A stretch of DNA of 64,000 nucleotides from Clostridiales bacterium (GTDB lineage: Bacteria > Bacillota > Clostridia > Christensenellales > Aristaeellaceae), in the NCBI GenBank assembly GCA_004557125.1, contig SFET01000001.1, forward strand, positions 1-64,000. The letters are read 5' to 3'. Every line of letters begins with the position of its first letter. Within the stretch, counting starts at the first letter, position 1. Shown here in pieces: positions 38,655 through 46,803 of the stretch. The notes under the pieces are model-generated. The model was given only the letters and a program-made list of their open reading frames with translations, had not been told where the DNA came from and made no database searches. The position numbers were made by a program, and so were the translations under genes.

Positions 38655-39596
38655 ATGGAATTTCATCACGTCTCGGTTCTGCTGAATGAGTGCCTGGAGG
38701 GACTGAGCATCCGTCCGGACGGCACGTATCTGGACTGCACGCTGGGCGGCGCGGGCCACTCCAGCGAAATTTTCCGGCGGCTGGACGGCGGCAGGCTGAT
38801 CGGCATCGACCGGGACGCGGACGCCATCGAGGCAGCCACGCGGCGCATGTCCAGCCTGAACCCGAGGGCGCAGTTCCACGCCGTTCGCGGCAACTTCCAC
38901 GATGCGAAGGAACTGCTTGCGGAGCTGGGCGTGACCCATGTGGACGGCGTGCTGGCGGATCTGGGCGTGTCCAGCCACCAGCTGGACGTGCGCGAGCGCG
39001 GCTTCTCCTACCACGACGACGCGCCGCTGGACATGCGCATGGATCAGAGCCAGGGCCTGTCCGCACGGGAGATCGTGAACGACTGGAGCGAAGACGAGCT
39101 CAACCGCATCCTGCGGGACTACGGCGAGGAAAAGTGGGCGCGGCAGATCGCACGCGTGATCTGCGACCGCCGCAAGCAGGCCCCCATCGAGACCACCAGT
39201 CAGCTGGTGTCCATCATCGACGCGGCCATCCCGAAGAAGTTCCGCGCCAAGGACGGCTCCCACCCGGCCCGCAGATCCTTTCAGGCGCTGCGCATCGCCG
39301 TCAACGACGAGCTGGATCCGCTGGAACCCGCCATCCGCGACCTGGTGGATTTGCTTTCTCCCGGCGGGCGCATCTGCATCATCACCTTCCATTCACTGGA
39401 GGATCGGATCGTGAAGAACACCTTCCGCAGCCTGAACGACCCCTGCACCTGCCCGAAGAACCTGCCGGTGTGCGTGTGCGGCAAGAAGCCCGTGGTGAAG
39501 CTCGTCACCCGCAAGCCCATCACCGCGACCCCCGAGGAGCTGGAAGCAAACCCCCGCTCCCGCAGCGCCAGCCTGCGCATCGCCGAAAAGCTGTGA
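38655..39596 (+). CDS. rsmH: 16S rRNA (cytosine-1402-N4)-methyltransferase
   Basis: RsmH (MraW) methylates N4 of C1402 in the ribosomal P site. It has 313 residues from the ATG after GGGAGG (38644-38649). It starts E-F-H-H-V-S-V-L-L-N-E, has the SAM loop D-C-T-L-G-G-A-G-H-S and the family block L-G-V-S-S-H-Q-L-D. The end has F-H-S-L-E-D-R-I-V-K and R-S-R-S-A-S-L-R. In most bacteria it heads the dcw cell-division cluster; here it stands with tgt and rsmI, whose product methylates the same base. Confidence 0.96.
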   Translation: MEFHHVSVLLNECLEGLSIRPDGTYLDCTLGGAGHSSEIFRRLDGGRLIGIDRDADAIEAATRRMSSLNPRAQFHAVRGNFHDAKELLAELGVTHVDGVLADLGVSSHQLDVRERGFSYHDDAPLDMRMDQSQGLSAREIVNDWSEDELNRILRDYGEEKWARQIARVICDRRKQAPIETTSQLVSIIDAAIPKKFRAKDGSHPARRSFQALRIAVNDELDPLEPAIRDLVDLLSPGGRICIITFHSLEDRIVKNTFRSLNDPCTCPKNLPVCVCGKKPVVKLVTRKPITATPEELEANPRSRSASLRIAEKL

Positions 39597-39625
39597 CCAC
39601 CCTCTGAACTGCAAAGCGAGGTCTT

Positions 39626-40714
39626 ATGAAACATCTTGACACCCCTTCCGGGCGGATTCCGCTGCCGGCCTTCTTCCCGGACGCCACCTACGGCGCGATT
39701 CGCGCGGGCTCCTTCGATGACGTGTACGCCGCGGGCCTGTACGGCTGCGAGATGAACAGCTACCACCTGATGACCAAGCCCGGTGCAAAGCTCATCAAGT
39801 CGCTGGGCGGCTTGCATGGCTTCACCGGCTACAAGGGCGCGATCCTCACCGACTCCGGCGGCTTCCAGCTCTATTCGCTGATCCGGGAGAACAGCGACTA
39901 CGGCGAGATCCGCGACAAGGAGATCATCTTCCGCCCTGACCGCGGCAAGGAGAAGCTCAGCTTCACCCCGGAGAAGTGCATTCAGGTGCAGTTCCAGTAT
40001 GGCTCGGACATCATGATGGCGCTGGACATGTGCACCCATCCCGACGATCCCATCGAGGTGCAGAGGCGCAGCGTGGAGCTGACCGTCAAGTGGGGCGCGC
40101 GCTGCCGCGAGGAGTTCGACAAGCTGGCGAGGCAGTCGAAGTCCGAAAAAAAGCCACTGCTGCTGGGCATCGTGCAGGGCGGCAGCGACCCGGAGCTTCG
40201 CATGGAGTGCGGGCGACGGCTGGAGGAGATCGGCTTCGACGGCTACGGCTTCGGCGGCTGGCCGCTGGACGCAAACGGCTCGTTCCGCCCAGACATCCTG
40301 AGGATGGCTGCGGACGCGATGCCGGACAGCAAGATCAAGTACGCCATGGGCCTGGGCCGCCCGGAGGAGATCGTGCAGTGCGTGGAGATGGGCTATTCCC
40401 TGTTCGACTGCGTGATTCCCACCCGCGAGGCGCGCCACCAGCGGCTCTACGTGTTCGCAGACGGCTGCGCCACCCCCGACGGCGTGCGCCGCAGCGACGG
40501 CAAATTCTACAAATTCCACTACATCCTGGACGACAGGCACGCCCGCGACGGACGAAGCGTGGACGAAAGCTGCGACTGCGAGCTCTGCCGCAAGCACTCC
40601 CGGGCCTACCTGCACCACCTGTTCAAAATGGGCGACCCCAGCGCTATGCGCCTGGCCACCGCCCACAACCTGCGCTTCTACGGAAGGCTGATGGAGCTGC
40701 TGCGCGATGAATGA
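39626..40714 (+). CDS. tgt: tRNA-guanine transglycosylase (queuosine pathway)
   Basis: The enzyme exchanges guanine-34 of GUN-anticodon tRNAs for preQ1. It has 362 residues. The base-exchange motif L-T-D-S-G-G-F-Q, G-I-V-Q-G-G, and the nucleophile region F-D-C-V-I-P-T-R are present. Zinc ligands are in C-D-C-E-L-C-R-K-H-S-R-A-Y-L-H-H. The N-terminus (F-F-P-D-A-T-Y-G-A-I) differs from the usual M-P-V-G-T-x-G-T-V form, so this is a divergent branch. It overlaps the next gene by 8 bases. Confidence 0.92.
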   Translation: MKHLDTPSGRIPLPAFFPDATYGAIRAGSFDDVYAAGLYGCEMNSYHLMTKPGAKLIKSLGGLHGFTGYKGAILTDSGGFQLYSLIRENSDYGEIRDKEIIFRPDRGKEKLSFTPEKCIQVQFQYGSDIMMALDMCTHPDDPIEVQRRSVELTVKWGARCREEFDKLARQSKSEKKPLLLGIVQGGSDPELRMECGRRLEEIGFDGYGFGGWPLDANGSFRPDILRMAADAMPDSKIKYAMGLGRPEEIVQCVEMGYSLFDCVIPTREARHQRLYVFADGCATPDGVRRSDGKFYKFHYILDDRHARDGRSVDESCDCELCRKHSRAYLHHLFKMGDPSAMRLATAHNLRFYGRLMELLRDE

Positions 40715-41603
40715 TCCGATGCTGGAAAAGCTGCTGCATTCGAAGAACTACCGGTGCGTGTGCCCGGATACCGTGCGCCGCATCTACGCCGAATGCCAGC
40801 AAAAATATAAAAAGCCCAAGGACGCGGAGAAGGCCGCCCGCGAACAGCTGCACGGTCTGACCGGCGCGTTTCTGACGAGGGATGAATCCGCAGCCTGCAT
40901 GAAGGACATGCTCATCTGGGCAACAGGCGGCCGCAGCGACGCCGATCTGGAGCGTGCGCTGACCCGCCACGCCTCCACACAGGAGCGCCTGCCGCTTGCG
41001 CGCATGGACGGGATGTATGCGCGCATCTTCGAGGTCACAGGCGCGCCCACCTCGGTGCTGGACCTGGCCTGCGGGCTGAATCCGCTGTACCTGGGCGCGC
41101 GGGGCATATCCTGCGTGGGCATAGACATCTCCGGCGAGGCGGTGACGGACATCAACGCCTGCGCGTCGAACTATGGCCTGCCAGTCCGCGCCGTCTGCGC
41201 CGACCTGCTGTGCGAAAACGCGGTTCCGGCGGAGCGCCATGACCTCGCGCTGCTGTTCAAGATTCTGCCGCTGCTGGAGCGTCAGAGAAACGGTGCGGCC
41301 ATGGACGTGATGCATGCCGTGAACGCGAAATATCTGGCGGTCTCCTTCCCCACCCGCACGCTGGGCGGGCGCAACGTGGGCATGGAGGGCAACTACTCCG
41401 CCTGGATGGAGGGCCACCTGCCGGAGAACCGGCCACCTGCCGGAGAACCGGCGCATCGCCGCGCGCTTCACGGAGGAAAACGAGCTGTTCTACATCCTGG
41501 AGGAGCAAAAGTCATGAAGCTCATCGATTTTGAGGTTGTTTTGCGGAAATCCTGCTGCTCTCCGAAGCGAAGCCCAACGACCTTCGCTATAAGTCGACGG
41601 TAA
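40707..41603 (+). CDS. Rmt/FmrO-type 16S rRNA (guanine-1405-N7)-methyltransferase, C-terminus frameshifted
   Basis: The core matches aminoglycoside-resistance 16S methyltransferases (FmrO family): R-H-A-S-T-Q-E-R-L-P, V-L-D-L-A-C-G-L-N-P-L (SAM loop, ~residue 118), L-L-F-K-I-L-P-L-L-E-R-Q and V-S-F-P-T-R-T-L-G-G-R. In known members N7 methylation of G1405 gives high-level resistance to gentamicin-group and kanamycin-group drugs. A 19-bp tandem duplication (41414-41451) shifts the frame after residue ~242. Without it the protein is 263 residues, ends at the TGA 41515-41517, and reads N-R-R-I-A-A-R-F-T-E-E-N. As it stands it is 298 residues with an unrelated tail. Activity is therefore uncertain. 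It overlaps tgt by 8 bases. Confidence 0.82.
   Translation: MNDPMLEKLLHSKNYRCVCPDTVRRIYAECQQKYKKPKDAEKAAREQLHGLTGAFLTRDESAACMKDMLIWATGGRSDADLERALTRHASTQERLPLARMDGMYARIFEVTGAPTSVLDLACGLNPLYLGARGISCVGIDISGEAVTDINACASNYGLPVRAVCADLLCENAVPAERHDLALLFKILPLLERQRNGAAMDVMHAVNAKYLAVSFPTRTLGGRNVGMEGNYSAWMEGHLPENRPPAGEPAHRRALHGGKRAVLHPGGAKVMKLIDFEVVLRKSCCSPKRSPTTFAISRR
41414..41451 (+). repeat. 19-bp tandem duplication inside the Rmt-type gene
   Basis: 41414-41432 and 41433-41451 are identical (CCACCTGCCGGAGAACCGG). Nineteen is not a multiple of three, so it shifts the frame. Removing one copy restores a 264-codon gene whose stop overlaps the next ATG. Confidence 0.97.
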
Positions 41604-42139
41604 AGCACATCAATGAAGCCGCGAGCCGAAACAAATCCACGAAACCGATTAGAATCCTGACGGGGATCATTGTTGTTTTGTTGGTGATCGCAGTCCTGGT
41701 CCAACAGGCCGGCAAGCTCCCGGACGCGGTTGAGAGCGCGTTTATGGTCGTTCTGGCGCTCGGCATGGTCGCCGTCATCGCTCTGTCCATGCGTACGCGC
41801 CTGCGCGTACAGCGGGAAATCACCCGGTGTCTGGACATCCTGCTCCCCCGAATCCGGGCGCTGCCCGAAGCGGAAGCGGATTCCGCGCTGTCTCTGTTAA
41901 ATACTGAACCGGCTTACCTTCGAAAGCTGCCAATGAAATCAGAAGCGCCCTGCGGCTACATCCGCTGTCAAGCGCGCTTTCCCGCCCTCAGTATTCCTTG
42001 GATCGATTCGCACAGAACCGTGGGACAGTGCCCGCAATGCAGCGCGCCAATGGAATATCTCGTCTTTTCAGACGACGACATTGAGGTTATGCCGGATAAC
42101 CTTGCTCTTCTGCACACTCTGTTTGATGAGGAGAATTGA
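41514..42139 (+). pseudogene. Two-helix membrane protein with Cys-pair tail, probable 1-base frameshift
   Basis: The ATG at 41514 overlaps the ancestral stop of the Rmt-type gene (ATGA). It reads M-K-L-I-D-F-E-V-V-L, then near 41541-41546 the open frame jumps to E-I-L-L-L-S-E-A-K-P, consistent with loss of one base. Restoring it gives exactly 209 codons ending at 42139. The restored protein has two helices (I-L-T-G-I-I-V-V-L-L-V-I-A-V-L and A-F-M-V-V-L-A-L-G-M-V-A-V-I-A-L), then a cytoplasmic tail with C-P-Q-C. I do not recognise the family. Internal TTG or GTG starts could still make the C-terminal part. Confidence 0.65.
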
Positions 42140-42140
42140 T

Positions 42141-43001
42141 ATGCCCAAGCTCTATGTGGTGGCCACGCCCATCGGCAACCTGAACGATCTCACGCCGCGC
42201 ATGCGGGAGGCCATCGAGCGCGCCGACCTCATCGCCGCCGAGGACACCCGTGTGACGATGAAGCTGCTGAACCACTGGGACGTAAAGAAACCTCTGATCT
42301 CCTGCCACCGCCACAACGAGGAGGACAAGGCCCCGCAGATCGTGGAGCGCATGCTTGCGGAGGATCTGACCGTGGCGCTGACCTGCGACGCGGGCACGCC
42401 GGGCATCTCGGACCCTGGCCATCTGCTGGTGCGGGCGTGCTGGGAGGCGGGAATTCCGGTGGAGCCGGTGAGCGGGCCGTCGGCGGTGGTCACGGCGCTG
42501 TCGGCCTCGGGCTTCGACGCGCGGGAGTTCGCCTTCTACGGCTTTTTGCCGCGGGAGAAGAAGTTCCTCCGGGAGAAGCTGGAGGCCATCCGCCGTGCGG
42601 GCGTGCCGGTGTGCGTGCTGTACGAATCCCCCCACCGCGTCTGCGAGCTGGTGAAGCAGATTTCCGAGGACTGGCCGGGCTGCATGCTCTGCGTGTGCTC
42701 CGACCTGACCAAGAAGTTCGAGCGCATCTATCGCGGCGAAGCAGGTCAGGTGCTGGAGATGCTCGAGGGCAACCCCAGCGTGGAGAAGGGCGAGTACTGC
42801 ATCGTCTGCGACCTCTCGCCGCTACCGCCGTTGGAGGAAAAAAGGCCGCCGCTGGACGCGACGGTTCTGATGCTTGCGGCGATCCTGAACGACGATTGCT
42901 CCATCGCGGAGGCCGCGCAGGCCGCCCTCGACGCGGGCTGCCCCCGCAACGAGGTCTACCGAGCCAAGCTGCGAATCCAGGAGATGTTTGAAGAAGAATG
43001 A
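42141..43001 (+). CDS. rsmI: 16S rRNA (cytidine-1402-2'-O)-methyltransferase
   Basis: RsmI adds the ribose methyl at C1402, completing m4Cm1402 begun by RsmH. It has 286 residues from the ATG at 42141 after GAGGAGAA. Signatures: Y-V-V-A-T-P-I-G-N-L-N-D, A-E-D-T-R-V-T-M-K-L-L, C-D-A-G-T-P-G-I-S-D-P-G and the final Y-R-A-K-L-R-I-Q. It lies 1 base after the damaged gene and overlaps the next gene by 4 bases. Confidence 0.96.
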   Translation: MPKLYVVATPIGNLNDLTPRMREAIERADLIAAEDTRVTMKLLNHWDVKKPLISCHRHNEEDKAPQIVERMLAEDLTVALTCDAGTPGISDPGHLLVRACWEAGIPVEPVSGPSAVVTALSASGFDAREFAFYGFLPREKKFLREKLEAIRRAGVPVCVLYESPHRVCELVKQISEDWPGCMLCVCSDLTKKFERIYRGEAGQVLEMLEGNPSVEKGEYCIVCDLSPLPPLEEKRPPLDATVLMLAAILNDDCSIAEAAQAALDAGCPRNEVYRAKLRIQEMFEEE

Positions 43002-43777
43002 GCGTTTCTATCATGGACAGAGAAAACCTAAAGCGTGCCTGGAAGCGCGAGGAAGAGCTTGCGCACATCCACGGCTGGGATTTTTCCCACATTCGCGGCA
43101 GATACAGCGAGGAGGACGATCTCCCCTGGGACTACGAACAGCTTGTCCGGCAGCATCTCGACGGCGGCAGCGATCTTCTGGATTACGACACCGGCGGCGG
43201 CGAGTTTCTGCTGTCGCTACATCACCCGCACGCCCTTACGGCGGCGACGGAGGGCTATCCGCCCAACATCGCCCTGTGCAGGGAACGGCTGCTGCCGCTG
43301 GGAATCACCTTCCGGGAATGCAGCGATCCTGCGGCGATTCCCTTTGCGGACGCGAGCTTCGACTGCATTATCAACCGCCACGGGGATTTCCATGCACCGG
43401 AGCTCTACCGGCTGCTGCGCGGCGGCGGCGTGTTCATCACGGAGCAGGTCGGCAGCGAGAATGACCGCGATCAGGTGGAGCTGGTGCTCCCCGGAACGGA
43501 GAAGCCCTTTCCGCATCTGAACCTCGCGGAGCAACGCAGGCAGTTTGAGATCGCAGGCTTCCGGATTCTTCAGGCGGAGGAGGCCTTTCGTCCGATTCGG
43601 TTCTATGACGTCGGCGCGTTCGTCTGGTTTGCGCGCATCATCGAGTGGGAGTTCCCCGGCTTTTCCGTGGACAATTGCTTCGAACGGCTCCTGCAGATGC
43701 AGGCCGTGCTGGAGAGGGACGGAAAGATCGAGGGAACGATTCACCGCTATCTGATCGTCGCAGAGAAGAAAATATAA
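42998..43777 (+). CDS. Class I SAM-dependent methyltransferase, unknown substrate
   Basis: This is a 259-residue Rossmann methyltransferase. Motif I is L-L-D-Y-D-T-G-G-G-E-F (an unusual Y-D-T-G-G-G form) near residue 60; P-F-A-D-A-S-F-D-C-I is motif IV-like, with L-L-R-G-G-G-V-F after it. It resembles small-molecule or RNA-nucleoside methyltransferases of the UbiE/COQ5 group, but the substrate cannot be read. It starts inside the rsmI stop (ATGA), so it is the last gene of the modification operon. Confidence 0.8.
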   Translation: MSVSIMDRENLKRAWKREEELAHIHGWDFSHIRGRYSEEDDLPWDYEQLVRQHLDGGSDLLDYDTGGGEFLLSLHHPHALTAATEGYPPNIALCRERLLPLGITFRECSDPAAIPFADASFDCIINRHGDFHAPELYRLLRGGGVFITEQVGSENDRDQVELVLPGTEKPFPHLNLAEQRRQFEIAGFRILQAEEAFRPIRFYDVGAFVWFARIIEWEFPGFSVDNCFERLLQMQAVLERDGKIEGTIHRYLIVAEKKI

Positions 43778-43809
43778 AACAGCAATCCTGCGTGGGGTTG
43801 CTGTTTTTT
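43778..43809 (+). terminator. Terminator of the RNA-modification operon
   Basis: AACAGCAATCC pairs with GGGTTGCTGTT (43778-43788 with 43795-43805), followed by TTTTTTG. It is bidirectional toward the next, convergent gene. Confidence 0.85.
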
Positions 43810-43823
43810 GTGGATCACACGAT

Positions 43824-44330
43824 TTATTCTTCCAGTCCCTTTTCCATCAGATAGAAGATGCCCTTGCGGAAGCGCACCTCGCCCGTGCGCTTGTAGCCCA
43901 GCCTTTCGTACAGGCGCTGGGCGTGCAGGTTCTGGCTGAACACGTCCAGGCGCACGCTGTCGAAGCCCTTATCAAGCGCATTTTTCTCCATGCGGGCCAT
44001 CGCCTGCCGGGCAAGGCCCCGGCCCTGCAGCTCCGGATTCACGCACAGGCGGTGCAGCACGCAGAAATCGCCCCCGGTATGCTCCCACGCACCCGATACG
44101 TACTCCGGCTCATACTCCCGGTTCACCACCCAGGCGCAGGCCGGCTCGCCGTCCAGAAGGCCCAGCGTCATGTCCCCCGACTCCACGTCCTCAGTCAGGA
44201 TCTCCCGGTCGGGATAGTATTCGTCCCACTGATCGATGCCCTGCCGCAGCATATCCTGCGTCGCCGCGCCGTACAGAGCGACCAGCGCGTCCAGATCGTC
44301 GATCGTCGCCGTGCGAAATTCCATTTCCAT
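43824..44330 (-). CDS. GNAT family N-acetyltransferase
   Basis: This is a 168-residue acetyltransferase. The acetyl-CoA loop is N-P-E-L-Q-G-R-G-L-A-R-Q-A, and the C-terminal L-D-V-F-S-Q-N-x-x-A-x-x-L-Y-E-R-L-G-Y is typical of the fold. The ATG at 44330 lies 8 bases after GGAGG; an in-frame GTG at 44339 is too near. The substrate is unknown. It follows the ROK kinase gene after a 50-base gap on the same strand. Confidence 0.85.
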   Translation of the reverse strand: MEMEFRTATIDDLDALVALYGAATQDMLRQGIDQWDEYYPDREILTEDVESGDMTLGLLDGEPACAWVVNREYEPEYVSGAWEHTGGDFCVLHRLCVNPELQGRGLARQAMARMEKNALDKGFDSVRLDVFSQNLHAQRLYERLGYKRTGEVRFRKGIFYLMEKGLEE

Positions 44331-44380
44331 TCCGTTCACCTCCGGCCAGCAACTTCACAATCTGCGCGCCGCGGCCGCTT

Positions 44381-45349
44381 CTATTGTTGCCTTCGGCTCT
44401 CCAATCCATACACCGCCACCATCGCGGCGGCGAAGTCGCCGATCTGTTCGCCGGTCTCGGCAGGCAGCACCTTCAGGTCCTCCCAGCACATCGGCAGCGC
44501 CTCGCGGCGAATGGCGCGCCACATGCTTTCCTCCAGTAGCTTCTCGCAGCGCATGTACACGCCGCCGATCACGATTCGCTCGGGATTGAGCACATCCGCG
44601 ATCAGCGCAATGCCCTCGCCCAGGTACGCGCCCGCGATTTCGAACACCCGGATCGCATCCAGATCGCCCGCCTTGGCATAATCGCCCAGCGCGCGTGTGC
44701 TCAGCTCCGCATCGCTTTCCTTCCAGGCGATGCTGCGGCCCTCCTTCGTCCATTCCCGGCGCAGCCCCGCAGCCAGCCGCGCGATGCCGCCGCCGCTGGT
44801 GAAGCCCTCGAAGGAGCCGGCCTTGCCGTAGCCCACCGGACCGTCCTTCTCCAGGCGCAGATGTCCCACCTCGCCGGCCATGTCCCGCGCGCCGCGCAGC
44901 AGCCGCCCGTCGGCGATGATCCCCGCGCCCATGCCGGTACCCATGGTGAGAAACACCATGTTTTCGCAACCCCTGCCAGCGCCGTACTTCCACTCCACCA
45001 GCGCGCAGGCGTTGGCGTCGTTCTGAAGGAAGGCCGGTATGCCGAAGGCGTCCTCCAGGATCTTCACGATGGGCACATCGTCCCAGCCCGGCAGGTTCGG
45101 CGGCGACTGCACCACTCCCGCGCGGGAGTTCAGGGGACCTCCGCAGCTGACGCCGATGGCCTGCACCGGAACCTCCGATTCGCGGATCAGCGCTTCCGCC
45201 GCCTCCAGCAGCTTGCAGCGCGCATACTCGAAGCCCAGCTCCGTGCGGGTCTCAAAGCGCAGCTTGCGCACGACCTCGATTTGCTCCTCCACATCCGCCA
45301 GCAGCACCGCACACTTCGTGCCGCCGATGTCCAGTCCCAAAACGCGCAT
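44381..45349 (-). CDS. ROK family sugar kinase
   Basis: This is a 322-residue kinase with the ATP loop L-G-L-D-I-G-G-T-K-C, N-D-A-N-A-C-A-L-V-E (sugar and catalytic Asp) and M-G-T-G-M-G-A-G-I-I. It acts on glucose or an amino sugar in most relatives. The zinc motif C-x-C-G-x-x-G-C-x-E of typical ROK kinases is replaced by Y-G-K-A-G-S-F-E, so the structural zinc is absent, a known sub-branch. The stop is TAG, the only one I noticed ending an intact gene here. GGGAGG precedes the ATG. Confidence 0.85.
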   Translation of the reverse strand: MRVLGLDIGGTKCAVLLADVEEQIEVVRKLRFETRTELGFEYARCKLLEAAEALIRESEVPVQAIGVSCGGPLNSRAGVVQSPPNLPGWDDVPIVKILEDAFGIPAFLQNDANACALVEWKYGAGRGCENMVFLTMGTGMGAGIIADGRLLRGARDMAGEVGHLRLEKDGPVGYGKAGSFEGFTSGGGIARLAAGLRREWTKEGRSIAWKESDAELSTRALGDYAKAGDLDAIRVFEIAGAYLGEGIALIADVLNPERIVIGGVYMRCEKLLEESMWRAIRREALPMCWEDLKVLPAETGEQIGDFAAAMVAVYGLESRRQQ

Positions 45350-45391
45350 GCACGCAGCGCCTCCCTTCGTATTCAAAACGGGTTTTTCTCC

Positions 45392-45420
45392 AGAATAGCA
45401 CAGCCAAACGGGCCTGTCAA
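45392..45420 (-). promoter_or_regulatory. Promoter of the ROK kinase
   Basis: Leftward perfect TTGACA (45420-45415), 17 bases, TATTCT (45397-45392) with TGC before it. Confidence 0.75.
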
Positions 45421-45477
45421 CCGACCGCGCCCGCATTCAAACCTGTCCGGCATACCCATAGAGGACCAATTCCGACC

Positions 45478-46611
45478 TCAAATGCTCTGGATGAACTCCT
45501 CCATGAAGAACAGCGCCGCACCAATGAACGATGCATTGTTCGGATAAAAGGATGCGCGAAGATAATTCGCGGAATCCTTCTTAAAGTTGTCCTTATCGTT
45601 CACAATCTTGCGCAGCCGGTCGATGTAGCGATCGGCATACTGCGACAGGCTTCCACCGATGACAACCTCGCAGTCAAAGCATGTGTGAATGTTGTGAATC
45701 AGAACGGCGAGATACTCCAAATACGCATCAAATACCCGTTCACACTCCGGATCCTTCTCGCGCAGGCGTCGGAAAAAGGCCTGCAAATCGTCGCCCGCAT
45801 GCGCTGCGAGGATGTCCGGAGAGCAATACGCATTCGCACAGCCATGCTTTCCGCAGTGACACATCAGACCGTTGGGCACGAGCGTCATATGTCCAAATTC
45901 CCCGCCGATCCAATTGTCGCCGGGCACGATCTGGTTGTCCTCAATGATGGCTCCGCCGATCGAATGACACAGCGACAGGTAAATCATCCGCTTGATGTTG
46001 CGATGCGAATAGATCTCGGAGAACCCGCCAGCATTGGCGTCGTTGTACAGCCTGCAGGGAAGATCGCAGTACTTTGCAAACACATTGAGGAAATCCTCCG
46101 GACTATCCACCAAAAGGCCATATTCGACAATCGTGCCGTTGTTGGTAATGATTGCCGGGAGGGAAACGCCGATTCCAAGTATGATCTCGCGCGGCCATCC
46201 GTTTTCCTCGATCAGCTGATTGACCTGCCCGATCAGATGCCGATAACAAGCGTCCTGATCCGCAAATTTGTAGCGTTCATGATATGTAGCCCGAACCTGA
46301 CCGCACATGTCCACCGCAACGATGGAGATGTGGTTCTGCGTGATGTCGATTCCCAGCGCAATGCGCGCTTCGGGATTGATGGAGATCGCAACTGCCTTTC
46401 TGCCCACAGTCTGCGATTCTAAATAACCGTCCTCACGAATCAGCTTCGCCTTGAACAGATAGTCCAGGTGCTGATTCACAGTGGGAAGGCTCAGCCCCAG
46501 GCTGTATGCAATTCCCTGTCGGCTCGTCTTCTTTTTGTTGAAGATGAGATTGAAAATCCGCTTGCGATTCATTTGAGTAACGCTCACTCTGCCCTGCGCC
46601 GTCATTGCCAT
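45478..46611 (-). CDS. ROK family transcriptional repressor (XylR/NagC type)
   Basis: This is a 377-residue protein. Residues ~8-70 form a winged helix (S-R-Q-G-I-A-Y-S-L-G-L-S-L-P-T-V-N-Q-H-L as helix-turn-helix). A ROK sugar-sensing domain follows (L-G-I-D-I-T-Q; N-D-A-N-A-G-G; G-E-F-G-H-M) with an intact zinc motif C-H-C-G-K-H-G-C-A-N. Such proteins repress sugar genes and release DNA on binding sugar or sugar phosphate. The likely targets are the neighbouring transporter, kinase and transketolase genes. The ATG at 46611 follows GGGAGG by 8 bases. Confidence 0.88.
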   Translation of the reverse strand: MAMTAQGRVSVTQMNRKRIFNLIFNKKKTSRQGIAYSLGLSLPTVNQHLDYLFKAKLIREDGYLESQTVGRKAVAISINPEARIALGIDITQNHISIVAVDMCGQVRATYHERYKFADQDACYRHLIGQVNQLIEENGWPREIILGIGVSLPAIITNNGTIVEYGLLVDSPEDFLNVFAKYCDLPCRLYNDANAGGFSEIYSHRNIKRMIYLSLCHSIGGAIIEDNQIVPGDNWIGGEFGHMTLVPNGLMCHCGKHGCANAYCSPDILAAHAGDDLQAFFRRLREKDPECERVFDAYLEYLAVLIHNIHTCFDCEVVIGGSLSQYADRYIDRLRKIVNDKDNFKKDSANYLRASFYPNNASFIGAALFFMEEFIQSI

Positions 46612-46679
46612 GAAGGAATCCTCCCGATCGTACCCGAGCGCAGCTGCGTCCGAGAGATGCTTATGGTGTAGAAAATTAA

Positions 46680-46766
46680 TTATAATTCCTCTGCAACGGC
46701 TGCTCCGCAAATCAGAGCGGAGACCAGCATTGCTGCTACGAGAACGAGGGTGACGATTCTTTTCAT
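46680..46766 (-). pseudogene. Signal-peptide fragment of a sugar-binding protein
   Basis: A strong AAGGAGG site is followed by an ATG and only 28 codons: K-R-I-V-T-L-V-L-V-A-A-M ... C-G-A-A-V-A-E-E-L, then TAA. It reads as a complete signal peptide with cleavage near A-V-A-E, but no mature protein follows. It lies just after the permease fragment, where a periplasmic binding-protein gene often sits. The TAA is at the junction with the repressor upstream region, so the gene was cut here. Confidence 0.65.
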
Positions 46767-46803
46767 GAGAATACCTCCTTTTTATTTTACCGGTTGATAC
46801 CGG

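Noticed and set aside
46636..46658. CGCAGCTGCG palindrome before the ROK repressor, similar to the palindrome at 57823-57850
   Set aside because: The outer parts do not pair well here, and a short GC palindrome is expected by chance at this GC content; there is no link between the two sites.
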